Origin: Bacteroidales bacterium
GTDB lineage: Bacteria; Bacteroidota; Bacteroidia; Bacteroidales; TTA-H9
DNA: 60,685 bases
Direction: 5' to 3'
Assembly: GCA_028689615.1 (NCBI GenBank)
Contig: JAQVCV010000021.1
Coordinates: 1 to 60,685 of the forward strand
Below are positions 48,049-56,400 of the stretch, one piece after another. The position numbers and the translations under genes were made by a program. How positions within the stretch are numbered: position 1 is the first letter of the stretch; every line of letters begins with the position of its first letter. The notes beneath the pieces were generated by a model. The model worked only from the letters and a program-made list of their open reading frames with translations, did not search any database and was not told where the DNA came from.

Positions 48049-48078
48049 TTGACTTTCCTGATTTTGGACGTATATTTG
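48049..48078 (+). promoter_or_regulatory. Strong promoter of the 1277-aa T9SS protein gene
   Basis: A -33 TTG at 48049-48051 is followed after exactly 19 bp by TATATTTG at 48071-48078, a full match to the Bacteroidota sigma-ABfr consensus. The predicted start of the transcript is near 48085. Confidence 0.75.
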
Positions 48079-48084
48079 CAAATA

Positions 48085-48276
48085 TTGGAGAATAGCATCG
48101 CGGTTTGTGTAAAACTCAAGCACAAACCTTGGCCTTGAATCCTAGATTGCGTGTTCTTATGCTGAAAACCAAAGGAAATGTTCAAGTCGTTTAAGTATTG
48201 CGACAAAATCCCGGGAACATGGCCGCAAAGTGCCTGACCCCACTACACCCTTTAAAACGTTTTAAACCAAACCGAT
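48085..48276 (+). promoter_or_regulatory. Long 5' leader with predicted stem-loops
   Basis: The 190-nt leader between the promoter and the ATG is long for this genome. It can form an 8-bp perfect stem (48102-48109 with 48121-48128) and a small hairpin in which CATGGC pairs with GCCTG around an 8-base loop near 48217-48235. I could not match it to a known riboswitch class. It could control translation or stabilise the message. Confidence 0.4.
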
Positions 48277-51200
48277 ATGAAAAACACCTTTTTACTACTC
48301 CTCTTTGCCGCGTTGGCGGCGCTGGCAAATGGCCAGGCAACAATTATTAACGAGAATATTCAGAATTGGACAGATCAACTCAGCTATGGCAATTACACCC
48401 AAAGCATAACGGTTGGTAGCGGAACTGGGACTGTAACAATGACGAATTGTGTAGTTGATCATGACGGATTAAAACCTACCAGTGGCTATGGTACTGATGG
48501 TTATGTTGCTTTACATGGAACAAACGGCGTACTCACATTGCCTGAAGTTTCTTCAATTTCAACAATTACGTTTCACTTAAACGCTGCAGGTCCCTCCCGT
48601 TCAGTGACATTACAAAAATGGAATGAAGTTAGTGCTTCCTGGGAGTTTCAAGCTAATTTCTCCAATATTGGAACAACCGGTGTACAGGCAATAAGTACCA
48701 TTAATTCTAGTATACCTACCACCCTTAGGCTTACGAATCCGTCGAATAATATCTTTGTTTACGATATCATAGTCAAAAGCAACGACCAAACCTCCATTGC
48801 GGACGCACCAACATCGCAGCCAGCTGGCTCCGACATACAATCCACTAATACCGGTAGTTCGATAGATGTGTTTAAATTTAAGCTCACAGACAAAGGAACT
48901 TCCGACACATACGCAACGAAAGTAACACAAGTCAGAGTAAAGAAAACTTCAGGAACTGCTGACCTGTCGGATCATATTTCTGGTGCAGAGTTATTTATTG
49001 GCGAGGCGCCAGTTACCACCCAGGCTGTTTCCATTACCGACGAAAGCATCACTTTTCCAATCACAAGTGGCAATTTGGACATTCCTAACAATTCCTCCAT
49101 CGAGTTAACGCTAAAGATATCCATAAAAACCACAGGTATTGCTGATAATTCAACCCTTGCCTTTGGCATCAGTCAAACTGATCATGGCTTTACTGCCGAT
49201 CCGGCTTTCTCCGGTTTCGCCCCCGATTTCGGGGCTGCCGTCTCAGGCAACACCTTTACATTCAGGGTTGTGGCTACGCAGCTCACCTTCACCCAACAAC
49301 CTCCTGCCGCAGCCTGCCCTTTGAGCAACCTTTCGCCGGCCATCGTGGTTAGTGCTACTGATGAAAACGGCAACGTGGATGCCGAATTCGTTAGCGACAT
49401 CACGCTGACAAACAGTGCCTCTCTGACCACCACAAACCACACAGTGACAGCTATTTCCGGTGTTTCAACCTTCACCAATTTCCAATTCACCCAAACGGGA
49501 ACCACCACCGTTTCAGCAACAGGCGGTTCGTTGACTTCGGCCACTGCATCGGAAGCCACGACGGTTGCCGTGGGCGACGTGACTAATCCATCGGCCTCAG
49601 TAAGTTACCAGCAGTCGGTGGTGAGCTGGGACAACAACACCTGCTCCGACGAGGTGATGATCGTGGCCAAGTCAGGTTCGGCGGTTACAGCACTCCCATC
49701 AGGTAATGGTTCTGCTTACACCGCCAATTCAGCCTTTGGCAGCGGAGCAGAATTCGATGGCGGCTATGTGGTTTACAAAGGCTCAACGTCACCCCAAACC
49801 ATAACAGCCCTGACTAATGGAACCACCTACTATTTCACCCTTTTCAACCGCAAGGGGACATTCTGGAGCACAGGGGTAACCACCAGCGCCACACCCACCG
49901 AACTCATGTTTAGAAGCGCAACCACAGGCAATTGGACAACAGCTGCCGCATGGGAAACATCGCCTAACGGTACCGACTGGTCAGCAGCAGCATCAGCCCC
50001 AACCGAGGCCGATGCCACCATCACCATACGAAATGGCCATACCATCACCGTGAGCACGTCAGTGACCTTGGATCAGGTGGTGATTGAGGCGGGAGGCACG
50101 CTGCTCCATACCGCCGGAACCCTAATCGTTGCCAACGGTGTGGGTGATGATGTGGAAATAAAAAATGGAGGGGTGTTTGAGTGGAACTTCTCTGGAAACC
50201 CTCCTGAAATCAATGGAAGTGCTAAAGTTTTAGTGAAAACCGGAGGAATGATCAGGATTTCCAATTCTGGCATGACGGATGCCGGAACGGGAGTGAACGG
50301 GCCGGGAATTCAATATGAGAATGGTTCAATTTTGGAGTACACACCTACCTATGCTTTTTCAGCATATAATGTAACCTATTTTCCTTCTGTTAATGCCGAA
50401 ACTATTCCAATATTTAGAATAACTTCTTTAACCGGCGTTGTTGGAACTGAAGGAACTACCACCATTAATGGTGTTCTTGAGGCTAATAGTTCTTTTTCGT
50501 GGCAATCTGGTGGAGCAAAGGTCTTTCGGAATGGAATCAAAGGGACAGGAAACCTAATACAAACAAACGGTTGTGGCCAGTGGATTATAAACGGTAGTAA
50601 TGCAGAAATTGGTGGGACTGGTCAAATCACACTTTCAACTACAGGCATAACCATTGCTGAAAGCACGCAAGCTACAATCACCTCCCATAAGACTATTTCT
50701 GATGGTAAGATTACCATCGCGGGGGGTGCCAAACTTACCATCAACCCCTTCGCCTCTCTTGATTTCTCGGGTACACTTACCAACAATGCCGGGCAAAGCG
50801 GCATCGTGGTGAAATCGGGTGGTTCGCTCAGGCAATCTACCAGCAATATTGCCGCCACCGTGGAGCAAAGCATCGAGGCAGCTTCGTGGAGCACGTGGGA
50901 CGATGGCTGGCATCTGCTCTCTTCGCCTGTGGCTTCTCAAAGCATTGCCGCCGATGGTGCTGGCTTCGTTACATCGGGCGATGGCAACGATTACGATTTC
51001 TACGCCTGGTCGGAACCCAACAACCTGTGGATCAATTACAAAAACAGCTCCACCGAACCAACCTTCACCTCAGTGAATGGTAATGGCAATTTCACCGTTG
51101 GGAAGGGATACCTGGTAGCTTACCAGCAGTCAGGTACCAAGCAATTTAAGGGGTACCTCAACGTGAACAATGTATCAGTATCCGGCCTCACCAAAACCAA

Positions 51201-52110
51201 CAGTTCCACCACCCGTGCCTGGCACCTGCTGGGAAACCCCTACTCGTGCCCGATCACCTGGGACAACACCTGGACACGCTCCAACGTCGGGGCTGTGTGT
51301 CAGGTATGGAGCGAAACGTTAAAAGATTACTCGGCAATTACCACTGGCAATATCCCGGTAAACAACGGGTTCATGGTGGAAGTTTCTGCAGACAATGCCT
51401 CCCTTACGATTCCGGCCAGCAAACGAACGGTAACAGCGGCCAACTTCTACAAAAATGCCGAAGAACCTGCCCTGAAAATCACGGTGATGGCTTCCGACAG
51501 CAGTTCGGGCAAAGAATGCGTTATTCGTTTTAACGAATTGAGCACAACATCCTTCGATGCCGAATTTGATGGACATTATTTGAAAGGCTACGGCCCCGAA
51601 TTTTATGCCCTTGCCGGCAGCGAACAACTCACGGTGAACACCCTGCCCGTGGTCACCAACGATCTGGAAATCCCCCTTGTGTTTAAACGCAACAACCGGG
51701 AAGCCTTTTTCCTGATTGCCGAAGGTGTTGAAACCCTTGGTGCCGAAGCTTTTCTGCACGACAACCAAACAGGCATTCTTACCAATCTGCGCCAAACTCC
51801 ACGTATCGGATTTTCGTCATCAGAAACTGATTCACCCAACAGGTTTAGCCTGAAATTTGGATCAGTTGGTGCCGACCAGCCGGCTACCCGGGTTAGCCCG
51901 CGGGTATATAGCAGCCATGGTCAACTTGTTATCAACAACCTTACCTCCAGAGGTACCATTCAACTGGTATCGATTACCGGTCAGGTGTTGATGACGGTCG
52001 CAAACAGTCAGGAAACGACCCTGCTGCTCACCCCGCAGGTTCCTCGCGGCATATATCTGGTAAGAATCATCTCACCCGATTATAGTGGCATAACCAAAAT
52101 TATGTTGTAA
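48277..52110 (+). CDS. Large secreted beta-rich protein with T9SS sorting domain (1277 aa)
   Basis: A Sec signal peptide (about 1-19, ending ANGQ) is followed by a long Thr/Ser/Gly/Asn-rich beta-type region with no catalytic motif that I recognise. Internal Ig- or FN3-like blocks can be seen (for example TATDENGNVDAEFVSDITLTN in a bacterial Ig-like domain near residue 360, and NGTTYYFTLFNRKG near 520), then a region with many short beta strands that may form a solenoid (about 545-880). The last ~75 residues form a T9SS type A C-terminal domain ending in SGITKIML. It is exported and held at the cell surface. It may be an adhesin or matrix protein; this is inference. Confidence 0.82.
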   Translation: MKNTFLLLLFAALAALANGQATIINENIQNWTDQLSYGNYTQSITVGSGTGTVTMTNCVVDHDGLKPTSGYGTDGYVALHGTNGVLTLPEVSSISTITFHLNAAGPSRSVTLQKWNEVSASWEFQANFSNIGTTGVQAISTINSSIPTTLRLTNPSNNIFVYDIIVKSNDQTSIADAPTSQPAGSDIQSTNTGSSIDVFKFKLTDKGTSDTYATKVTQVRVKKTSGTADLSDHISGAELFIGEAPVTTQAVSITDESITFPITSGNLDIPNNSSIELTLKISIKTTGIADNSTLAFGISQTDHGFTADPAFSGFAPDFGAAVSGNTFTFRVVATQLTFTQQPPAAACPLSNLSPAIVVSATDENGNVDAEFVSDITLTNSASLTTTNHTVTAISGVSTFTNFQFTQTGTTTVSATGGSLTSATASEATTVAVGDVTNPSASVSYQQSVVSWDNNTCSDEVMIVAKSGSAVTALPSGNGSAYTANSAFGSGAEFDGGYVVYKGSTSPQTITALTNGTTYYFTLFNRKGTFWSTGVTTSATPTELMFRSATTGNWTTAAAWETSPNGTDWSAAASAPTEADATITIRNGHTITVSTSVTLDQVVIEAGGTLLHTAGTLIVANGVGDDVEIKNGGVFEWNFSGNPPEINGSAKVLVKTGGMIRISNSGMTDAGTGVNGPGIQYENGSILEYTPTYAFSAYNVTYFPSVNAETIPIFRITSLTGVVGTEGTTTINGVLEANSSFSWQSGGAKVFRNGIKGTGNLIQTNGCGQWIINGSNAEIGGTGQITLSTTGITIAESTQATITSHKTISDGKITIAGGAKLTINPFASLDFSGTLTNNAGQSGIVVKSGGSLRQSTSNIAATVEQSIEAASWSTWDDGWHLLSSPVASQSIAADGAGFVTSGDGNDYDFYAWSEPNNLWINYKNSSTEPTFTSVNGNGNFTVGKGYLVAYQQSGTKQFKGYLNVNNVSVSGLTKTNSSTTRAWHLLGNPYSCPITWDNTWTRSNVGAVCQVWSETLKDYSAITTGNIPVNNGFMVEVSADNASLTIPASKRTVTAANFYKNAEEPALKITVMASDSSSGKECVIRFNELSTTSFDAEFDGHYLKGYGPEFYALAGSEQLTVNTLPVVTNDLEIPLVFKRNNREAFFLIAEGVETLGAEAFLHDNQTGILTNLRQTPRIGFSSSETDSPNRFSLKFGSVGADQPATRVSPRVYSSHGQLVINNLTSRGTIQLVSITGQVLMTVANSQETTLLLTPQVPRGIYLVRIISPDYSGITKIML

Positions 52111-52127
52111 TAACCAAAATCTGTAAA

Positions 52128-52376
52128 ATGATGATCAAGAAAAATCGAATAAACCGGAAAGCAACCGCGCTTTTAATAGTAAGCTTTTCGTTATCAACTG
52201 TATTATGGGCCGATCCTCCGCCTCCGCCACCTCCAGGTGGCGGCCACGGCCAGACTAACAATCAGACAGGAGGCGGGGCGGCACCCATCGGAAGCGGGAT
52301 CATGATGCTGGTTGTGACAGCATCGGTTTATGGAGCCTGGCGGAGCTGGAAACCCCGCCAGGAGGATATAATTTAG
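52128..52376 (+). CDS. Small PID-CTERM-like surface protein (82 aa)
   Basis: A signal peptide (ALLIVSFSLSTVLWA) is followed by a poly-proline run of seven, a Gly/Asn/Gln-rich stretch, then the APIGSG motif, a hydrophobic helix and a basic tail (RSWKPRQ). This tripartite end resembles the PID-CTERM sorting signal in Bacteroidota, here with Gly where the namesake Asp usually stands. It lies 17 bp after the T9SS gene, so the two are probably co-transcribed. The start could also be the second ATG at 52131. Confidence 0.65.
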   Translation: MMIKKNRINRKATALLIVSFSLSTVLWADPPPPPPPGGGHGQTNNQTGGGAAPIGSGIMMLVVTASVYGAWRSWKPRQEDII

Positions 52377-52510
52377 GGCACAGACTTGACGGTCTGAACG
52401 CATTTTTGGTTGGTTCAAAAACCCGAAGACCGCTGAGGGTTTAACGGTCTTCACACGCTGTTCCGGCTCACTCTGCAGGGATGCAGGGTGGCCGGATATG
52501 TGTTTTTCGA
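52377..52510. repeat. Cluster of inverted repeats after the PID-CTERM-like gene
   Basis: Two hairpins follow each other: GAAGACCG with CGGTCTTC (about 52424-52454), and a longer imperfect one whose arms are close to CCGGCTCACTCTGCA and TGCAGGGTGGCCGG (about 52465-52497), followed by a T-rich stretch. Part of the first repeat (GACGGTCT) also occurs at 52389. It probably works as the operon terminator, but the sequence is longer than a simple terminator. Confidence 0.5.
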
Positions 52511-52595
52511 ACAATGATTCCTATATTTACCAGTTCCATGAACAATTCGCTCAAAGTTTGTTTTCTTTTGTAACTAACCGTGAACTATTTATCTG

Positions 52596-53027
52596 GTGTT
52601 AAAAAAATATTTACTCATAGTTGCCGGATTTATAAGCATTGGAATAGGAATATTGGGAATCTTTCTCCCATTATTACCTACCACGGCATTTATGCTTTTA
52701 GCGGCATGGCTGTTTTCAAAAAGTTCGCCCAAGTGGCGTCAGTGGTTGATTAACCACCGATTGCTTGGCAAACACATAAGAAATTACACGATTCACAAAG
52801 GGATAACTTCACGCGCTCGCAAACGATCGCTAGCAACACTTTGGCTAACTCTGGTTTTTTCAGCATGGTTAACCAATGGGACTTGGTGGATATTGGCAAT
52901 TCTGGCTATAGTGGGTATCGGCGTTAGCTGGCATCTTATTGCCTTAAAAACCATTAACGAACATTACAGCAAAGTCAATCCCGATGATTACATCAACCAC
53001 GATGATCATCAATCCAATGTTGCTTAA
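52596..53027 (+). CDS. YbaN/DUF454-family inner membrane protein (143 aa)
   Basis: A short membrane protein with an N-terminal helix pair (IAGFISIGIGILGIFLPLLPTTAFMLLAAW-like region; the LPLLPTTPF-type turn is the family hallmark), then SSPKWRQWLINHRLLG and HIRNYTIHKGI, and two more helices. The function is unknown. It starts with GTG at 52596. Its last 4 bp overlap the stop of the convergent agmatinase gene. Confidence 0.83.
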   Translation: MLKKYLLIVAGFISIGIGILGIFLPLLPTTAFMLLAAWLFSKSSPKWRQWLINHRLLGKHIRNYTIHKGITSRARKRSLATLWLTLVFSAWLTNGTWWILAILAIVGIGVSWHLIALKTINEHYSKVNPDDYINHDDHQSNVA

Positions 53028-54058
53028 CTCTTTTGCGAACGCTGTGTAAGGTTGCAGAGTTTTTGCAAAACGCGGGCTCCAACATTGGCATCCCATTCGT
53101 CGTTACCTGTTCCAGATGCTACTTCGCAGAGGTCAAACCCAATGATGCGTCTTCCCGAGAGCACAACCTGCCGCAACAAATATTCAGCCTGCCGGTAACT
53201 TAGCCCGCCGGGGACCGGGGTTCCTGTATTGGGACACAATTCGGGCGATAGTCCATCGATGTCGAAACTGATATACACGTCGGGGGGCAATGACCCAACC
53301 ATTTCATCACAAAGGGCTGCCCAGGTTTCACCGTTAAAAAGCCGGTTGTTTAAGTCGCTGTCGGTAAACTGTTTCACCCTATCGTCGGCTAGCGCCACAT
53401 CGAGCTCATCCTGACAAAAATCGCGGATGGCCACTTGAACGATAGCGCCTATGTTTTTGTTTTTCAGCGTGTTAAACATAATGGATGCGTGCGACGAGGC
53501 AAACCCTTCATAGGCATCACGTAGGTCGGCATGGGCATCGATGTGTAAAATTCCAAGGCCCGGAAACCTCCCCGCCAGGGTTTCAATCAGCCCCAGCGGC
53601 ACACTGTGCTCACCTCCAACGATGGCCGCGATGACCCCTCTGTCGAGCCACCGGCAGGCTTCGGCGGCCACCCATCGGTTGAGCCACTCCGATCCTTCGT
53701 TCACCTGCTTCAGCAAGGGGGCAATCGCCTCATCGCTCTCCGATCCCCCTTCAATTTGGTGATTGATAATGGTTTCAGCAATAGGCCTTAACGTCTGATT
53801 CATTTTAACAACTTCGTCATCAGAGGAAAGCATCACAACGCGGTTCTCCCAGGCATTTGGAAGATCGGAATCAAAAAGGTCGAGCTGCAACGAAGCCTCC
53901 CTGATGGCCTCAGGTCCCTTGGCGGTTCCGGGGCGGTATGAGGTGGTAACATCCCAGGGTACAGGGATTAATACAATCTGGGCCTCATCGGCCGAATAGG
54001 GAAGTCCCATGAAATTACCGTTAGCAATGGCCACACCGTTGGGATCGAAAGTTGACAT
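53024..54058 (-). CDS. Agmatinase/formimidoylglutamase-family ureohydrolase (344 aa)
   Basis: An arginase-fold dimanganese hydrolase. All metal-ligand motifs are present: GGEHSVPLG (His), DAHADLRDAY (Asp-x-His-x-Asp) and SFDIDGLSP (Asp-x-Asp), and the final EVA segment. The likely reaction is agmatine to putrescine and urea, but arginase or formimidoylglutamase activity is not excluded. The ATG at 54058 follows a TACCTTTG box at 54074; the longer frame starting with TTG is not used. Confidence 0.85.
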   Translation of the reverse strand: MSTFDPNGVAIANGNFMGLPYSADEAQIVLIPVPWDVTTSYRPGTAKGPEAIREASLQLDLFDSDLPNAWENRVVMLSSDDEVVKMNQTLRPIAETIINHQIEGGSESDEAIAPLLKQVNEGSEWLNRWVAAEACRWLDRGVIAAIVGGEHSVPLGLIETLAGRFPGLGILHIDAHADLRDAYEGFASSHASIMFNTLKNKNIGAIVQVAIRDFCQDELDVALADDRVKQFTDSDLNNRLFNGETWAALCDEMVGSLPPDVYISFDIDGLSPELCPNTGTPVPGGLSYRQAEYLLRQVVLSGRRIIGFDLCEVASGTGNDEWDANVGARVLQKLCNLTQRSQKS

Positions 54059-54073
54059 AGAGATTATTTTTGG

Positions 54074-54081
54074 CAAAGGTA
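54074..54081 (-). promoter_or_regulatory. -7 box for the agmatinase-family gene
   Basis: TACCTTTG on the minus strand, 15 bp before the ATG at 54058, which is a very short leader. Confidence 0.6.
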
Positions 54082-54143
54082 AGAAAAGTGACTTTAGAGG
54101 GCTCTACCAACAGGGTAAAGGCGATTCATAAGCTTCAAAATCT

Positions 54144-54539
54144 CTACCTGCCAATCACGGCCGTCGTTTCGATCATCGGCGGATCGTGAAGGTGGCGCTT
54201 CACGGCACAGATTTCGGCCGCGTTGATGATGGCATTGCGGTATTTCTCGGGGAAAGATGATGGCAACTGTATTTCGAGGTGAATCTTCGAGATGAGGTGC
54301 TTCACCCGATCAAACTCCATCGATTGAACGATGCGAATGTCGGTGGTGGCGATTCCGCGTTGGTCGCAAAACGATTTCACATAAATTCCGGCACAGGTGC
54401 CGATCGAAGCCAAAAAAAGGTCGAACGGAGCGGGCGCGGAGCCATCGCCGGAAGGCTGCGGCTGGTCGGTGTGGATGGTAATACCCTTGTATTCGGCATT
54501 TACTTTTGCCTTTCCATCGAACGTGATGATCATATCCAT
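54144..54539 (-). CDS. OsmC-family protein (131 aa)
   Basis: A small alpha-beta protein of the OsmC/YhfA type. Cys residues are in place: SIGTCAGIYVKSFC and AAEICAVKRHL, at positions where the peroxide-reducing OsmC and Ohr proteins have their catalytic pair, although the first site has the YhfA-like TCAG context. A peroxide or hydroperoxide reductase role is likely, not proved. It is 59 bp upstream of the NifX-like gene's end, and the two may form an operon. Confidence 0.83.
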   Translation of the reverse strand: MDMIITFDGKAKVNAEYKGITIHTDQPQPSGDGSAPAPFDLFLASIGTCAGIYVKSFCDQRGIATTDIRIVQSMEFDRVKHLISKIHLEIQLPSSFPEKYRNAIINAAEICAVKRHLHDPPMIETTAVIGR

Positions 54540-54598
54540 GTCTTCAATACTTAATAAATTTCTGATTCGGTAAATAAAAAAAGATGCAACCCGATGAT

Positions 54599-54979
54599 TT
54601 AATGGCTACAACACCCTCCAGGGTGGGAGTCGAGCGAGCCCTCGAGGTACAGATCTACTGCTTCTCGGGCGTTGATTACCCTGGTAACGTAAACCTGTTT
54701 CCCGGCACCGGTAAGGTCGTCATACAAGCGGCGCCCCATTCCTCCTGCAATAACCACCGAAACATCGGCTAAAGCCTCAAGAATACCCCCATGAGAATGG
54801 TGCTGGTGTTCATGTTCATGGCTGTGATGTTGACCCAGAGCGTGACCTGTAAAATCATTTTCAACATAGATCTGGTTAACAACGTTTTTGCCTTCAGTCT
54901 CGAAAATTAAAAACCCTGGTGTACGGCCAAAATGGCCGAAAACAGTCTGACGATCGTGACTTGGAACTGCTATTTTCAT
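54599..54979 (-). CDS. NifX/NifB-type dinitrogenase iron-molybdenum cofactor domain protein, His-rich (126 aa)
   Basis: A single Nif11/NifX-like domain (MKIAVPSHDRQTVFGHFGRTPGF at the start, VVIAGGMGRRLYDDL in the middle). It carries an unusual insert HHSHEHEHQHHSHGG (about residues 51-65) and a tail ending in GGCCSH, both able to bind metal. No nitrogenase genes are near. Such stand-alone domains bind Fe-S or Mo clusters or act in metal handling; here His and Cys suggest a soluble metal carrier. Confidence 0.82.
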   Translation of the reverse strand: MKIAVPSHDRQTVFGHFGRTPGFLIFETEGKNVVNQIYVENDFTGHALGQHHSHEHEHQHHSHGGILEALADVSVVIAGGMGRRLYDDLTGAGKQVYVTRVINAREAVDLYLEGSLDSHPGGCCSH

Positions 54980-55025
54980 ATTCTGAATGTTTTAAATAAA
55001 ATATTCGCATTAATAGATGAGTGTG

Positions 55026-55033
55026 CAAAAATA
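55026..55033 (-). promoter_or_regulatory. -7 box for the NifX-like/OsmC genes
   Basis: TATTTTTG on the minus strand, 46 bp before the ATG at 54979. Confidence 0.45.
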
Positions 55034-55092
55034 CAACCTTCTGGAAACATCAGGCAAATAAATAAATTTCATGTATTTCGCTGGAAGATTAT

Positions 55093-55100
55093 TACATTTG
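55093..55100 (+). promoter_or_regulatory. -7 box for comF
   Basis: TACATTTG, 16 bp before the ATG at 55117, divergent from the box at 55026. Confidence 0.55.
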
Positions 55101-55116
55101 CGGAACAATCAACAGT

Positions 55117-55827
55117 ATGAAAAACAATTTGGCGGTATATCTCGATGATTTTCTATCGCTTATTTATCCGCGGCTGTGTTATGCATGTGGGCAGCCGCTG
55201 TTTGCCAACGAAGAGGTTGTGTGCTTTCCCTGTCGAACTTCTCTACCCCAGACCCATTACCACGAGCAGCCAGATAATCCAGCTGCTCAGGTATTCTGGG
55301 GGAGGTGTGAGTTGGAGGCTGTTGCTGGTTACTATTTCTTTAGGCGCGGCAACAAGGTCCAACACCTTCTCCACGCATTGAAATATCACAATGCCCCTGA
55401 AGTAGGTGTTTTGGCAGGACGGATTTACGGGAGTCTTCTCAAGGATGCTCAGGGCTTTTCTCATGCTTCGTGCATCATTCCGGTCCCTCTGCACCCTAAA
55501 AAACAAAAAATCAGGGGCTACAATCAAAGTGAGGTGTTCGCCAACGGCTTATCTCAAAGCATGGGGATTCCGGTAAACACAACCTCTTTGATTCGCAGCG
55601 TGGCTTCAGAAACACAAACACGCAAATCGAGATTCAAGCGGTGGGAGAATGTGAAAACCATTTTTGCATTGGGCGACATCGAGCCTGTGAAAGGAAAACA
55701 CGTGATACTGGTTGACGATGTTATAACCACGGGCGCCACCATTGAGGCCTGCGTTAATGTTTTAAAGGCGGTGGAGGGGATTACCATTTCGGTTGCCAGT
55801 ATTGCTGTAGCAGGTAAAGGATACTAA
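55117..55827 (+). CDS. comF: ComF-family phosphoribosyltransferase-like protein (236 aa)
   Basis: An N-terminal zinc-ribbon-like pair (CYACGQPL ... CFPCRTSL) followed by a type I phosphoribosyltransferase fold with the PRPP loop ILVDDVITTGAT near residue 195, plus the RGYNQSEVFANGL segment. ComF takes part in DNA uptake or single-stranded DNA handling during transformation. All catalytic-type residues are present. Its end overlaps the convergent gene by 4 bp. Confidence 0.9.
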   Translation: MKNNLAVYLDDFLSLIYPRLCYACGQPLFANEEVVCFPCRTSLPQTHYHEQPDNPAAQVFWGRCELEAVAGYYFFRRGNKVQHLLHALKYHNAPEVGVLAGRIYGSLLKDAQGFSHASCIIPVPLHPKKQKIRGYNQSEVFANGLSQSMGIPVNTTSLIRSVASETQTRKSRFKRWENVKTIFALGDIEPVKGKHVILVDDVITTGATIEACVNVLKAVEGITISVASIAVAGKGY

Positions 55828-56336
55828 TTCCCATTTTGGTGGGAGGAGGTATCGGGTTGGTTGAACAGTTTTACTGAAACAGGTTCGCCCATTCTATAAA
55901 TTGTTTTCTCAATAAGTCGGCCTCTTTCATCATAAAAACGCCACATACCATCATAAACGTACCTTATTTCCTTGTCGTCTAAGAACATAAGCGATGTTCC
56001 CTTTTGCATGACTTTCCCCGTTGGGTACCAGTATTTCACTTTAATATGCGATTCACCATACCGATGATTCCGCCCATAAACAAACCTCACCTGGCGTTTA
56101 CCATTGGCGTGGTAATACTTGACTCGTCGATATTCCCGGCCGTTTTTAAAATAGCCATCCGAGGTTTTCCTTCGAGGCTCTTCGCTGGAATAGCTTATCC
56201 ATCGTCCGGTTTTTCGCCCCGCTTCGTCCAATTGATTCGTTTTGGAAGGATACAGTAACGAACAACCCGAAACGAGTAACATCATAGCCAACCCAAAACC
56301 GGCAACAAATCGGTGGTAACGGATTGTAGGATTCAT
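55824..56336 (-). CDS. YwqK/MORN-repeat-like lipoprotein (170 aa)
   Basis: A lipoprotein signal peptide ends in LVSGC (Cys about residue 25). The rest has several YwqK/MORN-type repeats of about 22-25 residues built as hydrophobic-Tyr-x-Asn/Asp-Gly-Lys (DGYFKNGREYRRVKYYHANGK, YWYPTGKVMQKG, WRFYDERGRLIEKT). Such repeats often mediate protein or lipid contacts; no enzyme function is implied. Its ATG lies 64 bp upstream of the M56 gene end. Confidence 0.78.
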   Translation of the reverse strand: MNPTIRYHRFVAGFGLAMMLLVSGCSLLYPSKTNQLDEAGRKTGRWISYSSEEPRRKTSDGYFKNGREYRRVKYYHANGKRQVRFVYGRNHRYGESHIKVKYWYPTGKVMQKGTSLMFLDDKEIRYVYDGMWRFYDERGRLIEKTIYRMGEPVSVKLFNQPDTSSHQNGN

Positions 56337-56400
56337 AATAAAAATTCATCGGGCGCAAATCGGTAAACTTACACCCGATGAGAAGGTTGAGTTATGTGTG

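Noticed and set aside
48200..48250. GCAAAG-containing hairpin resembling part of a c-di-GMP-I (GEMM) riboswitch
   Set aside because: The partner segments of the class are missing and the spacing to the other stem is about 100 nt, too far for that fold.
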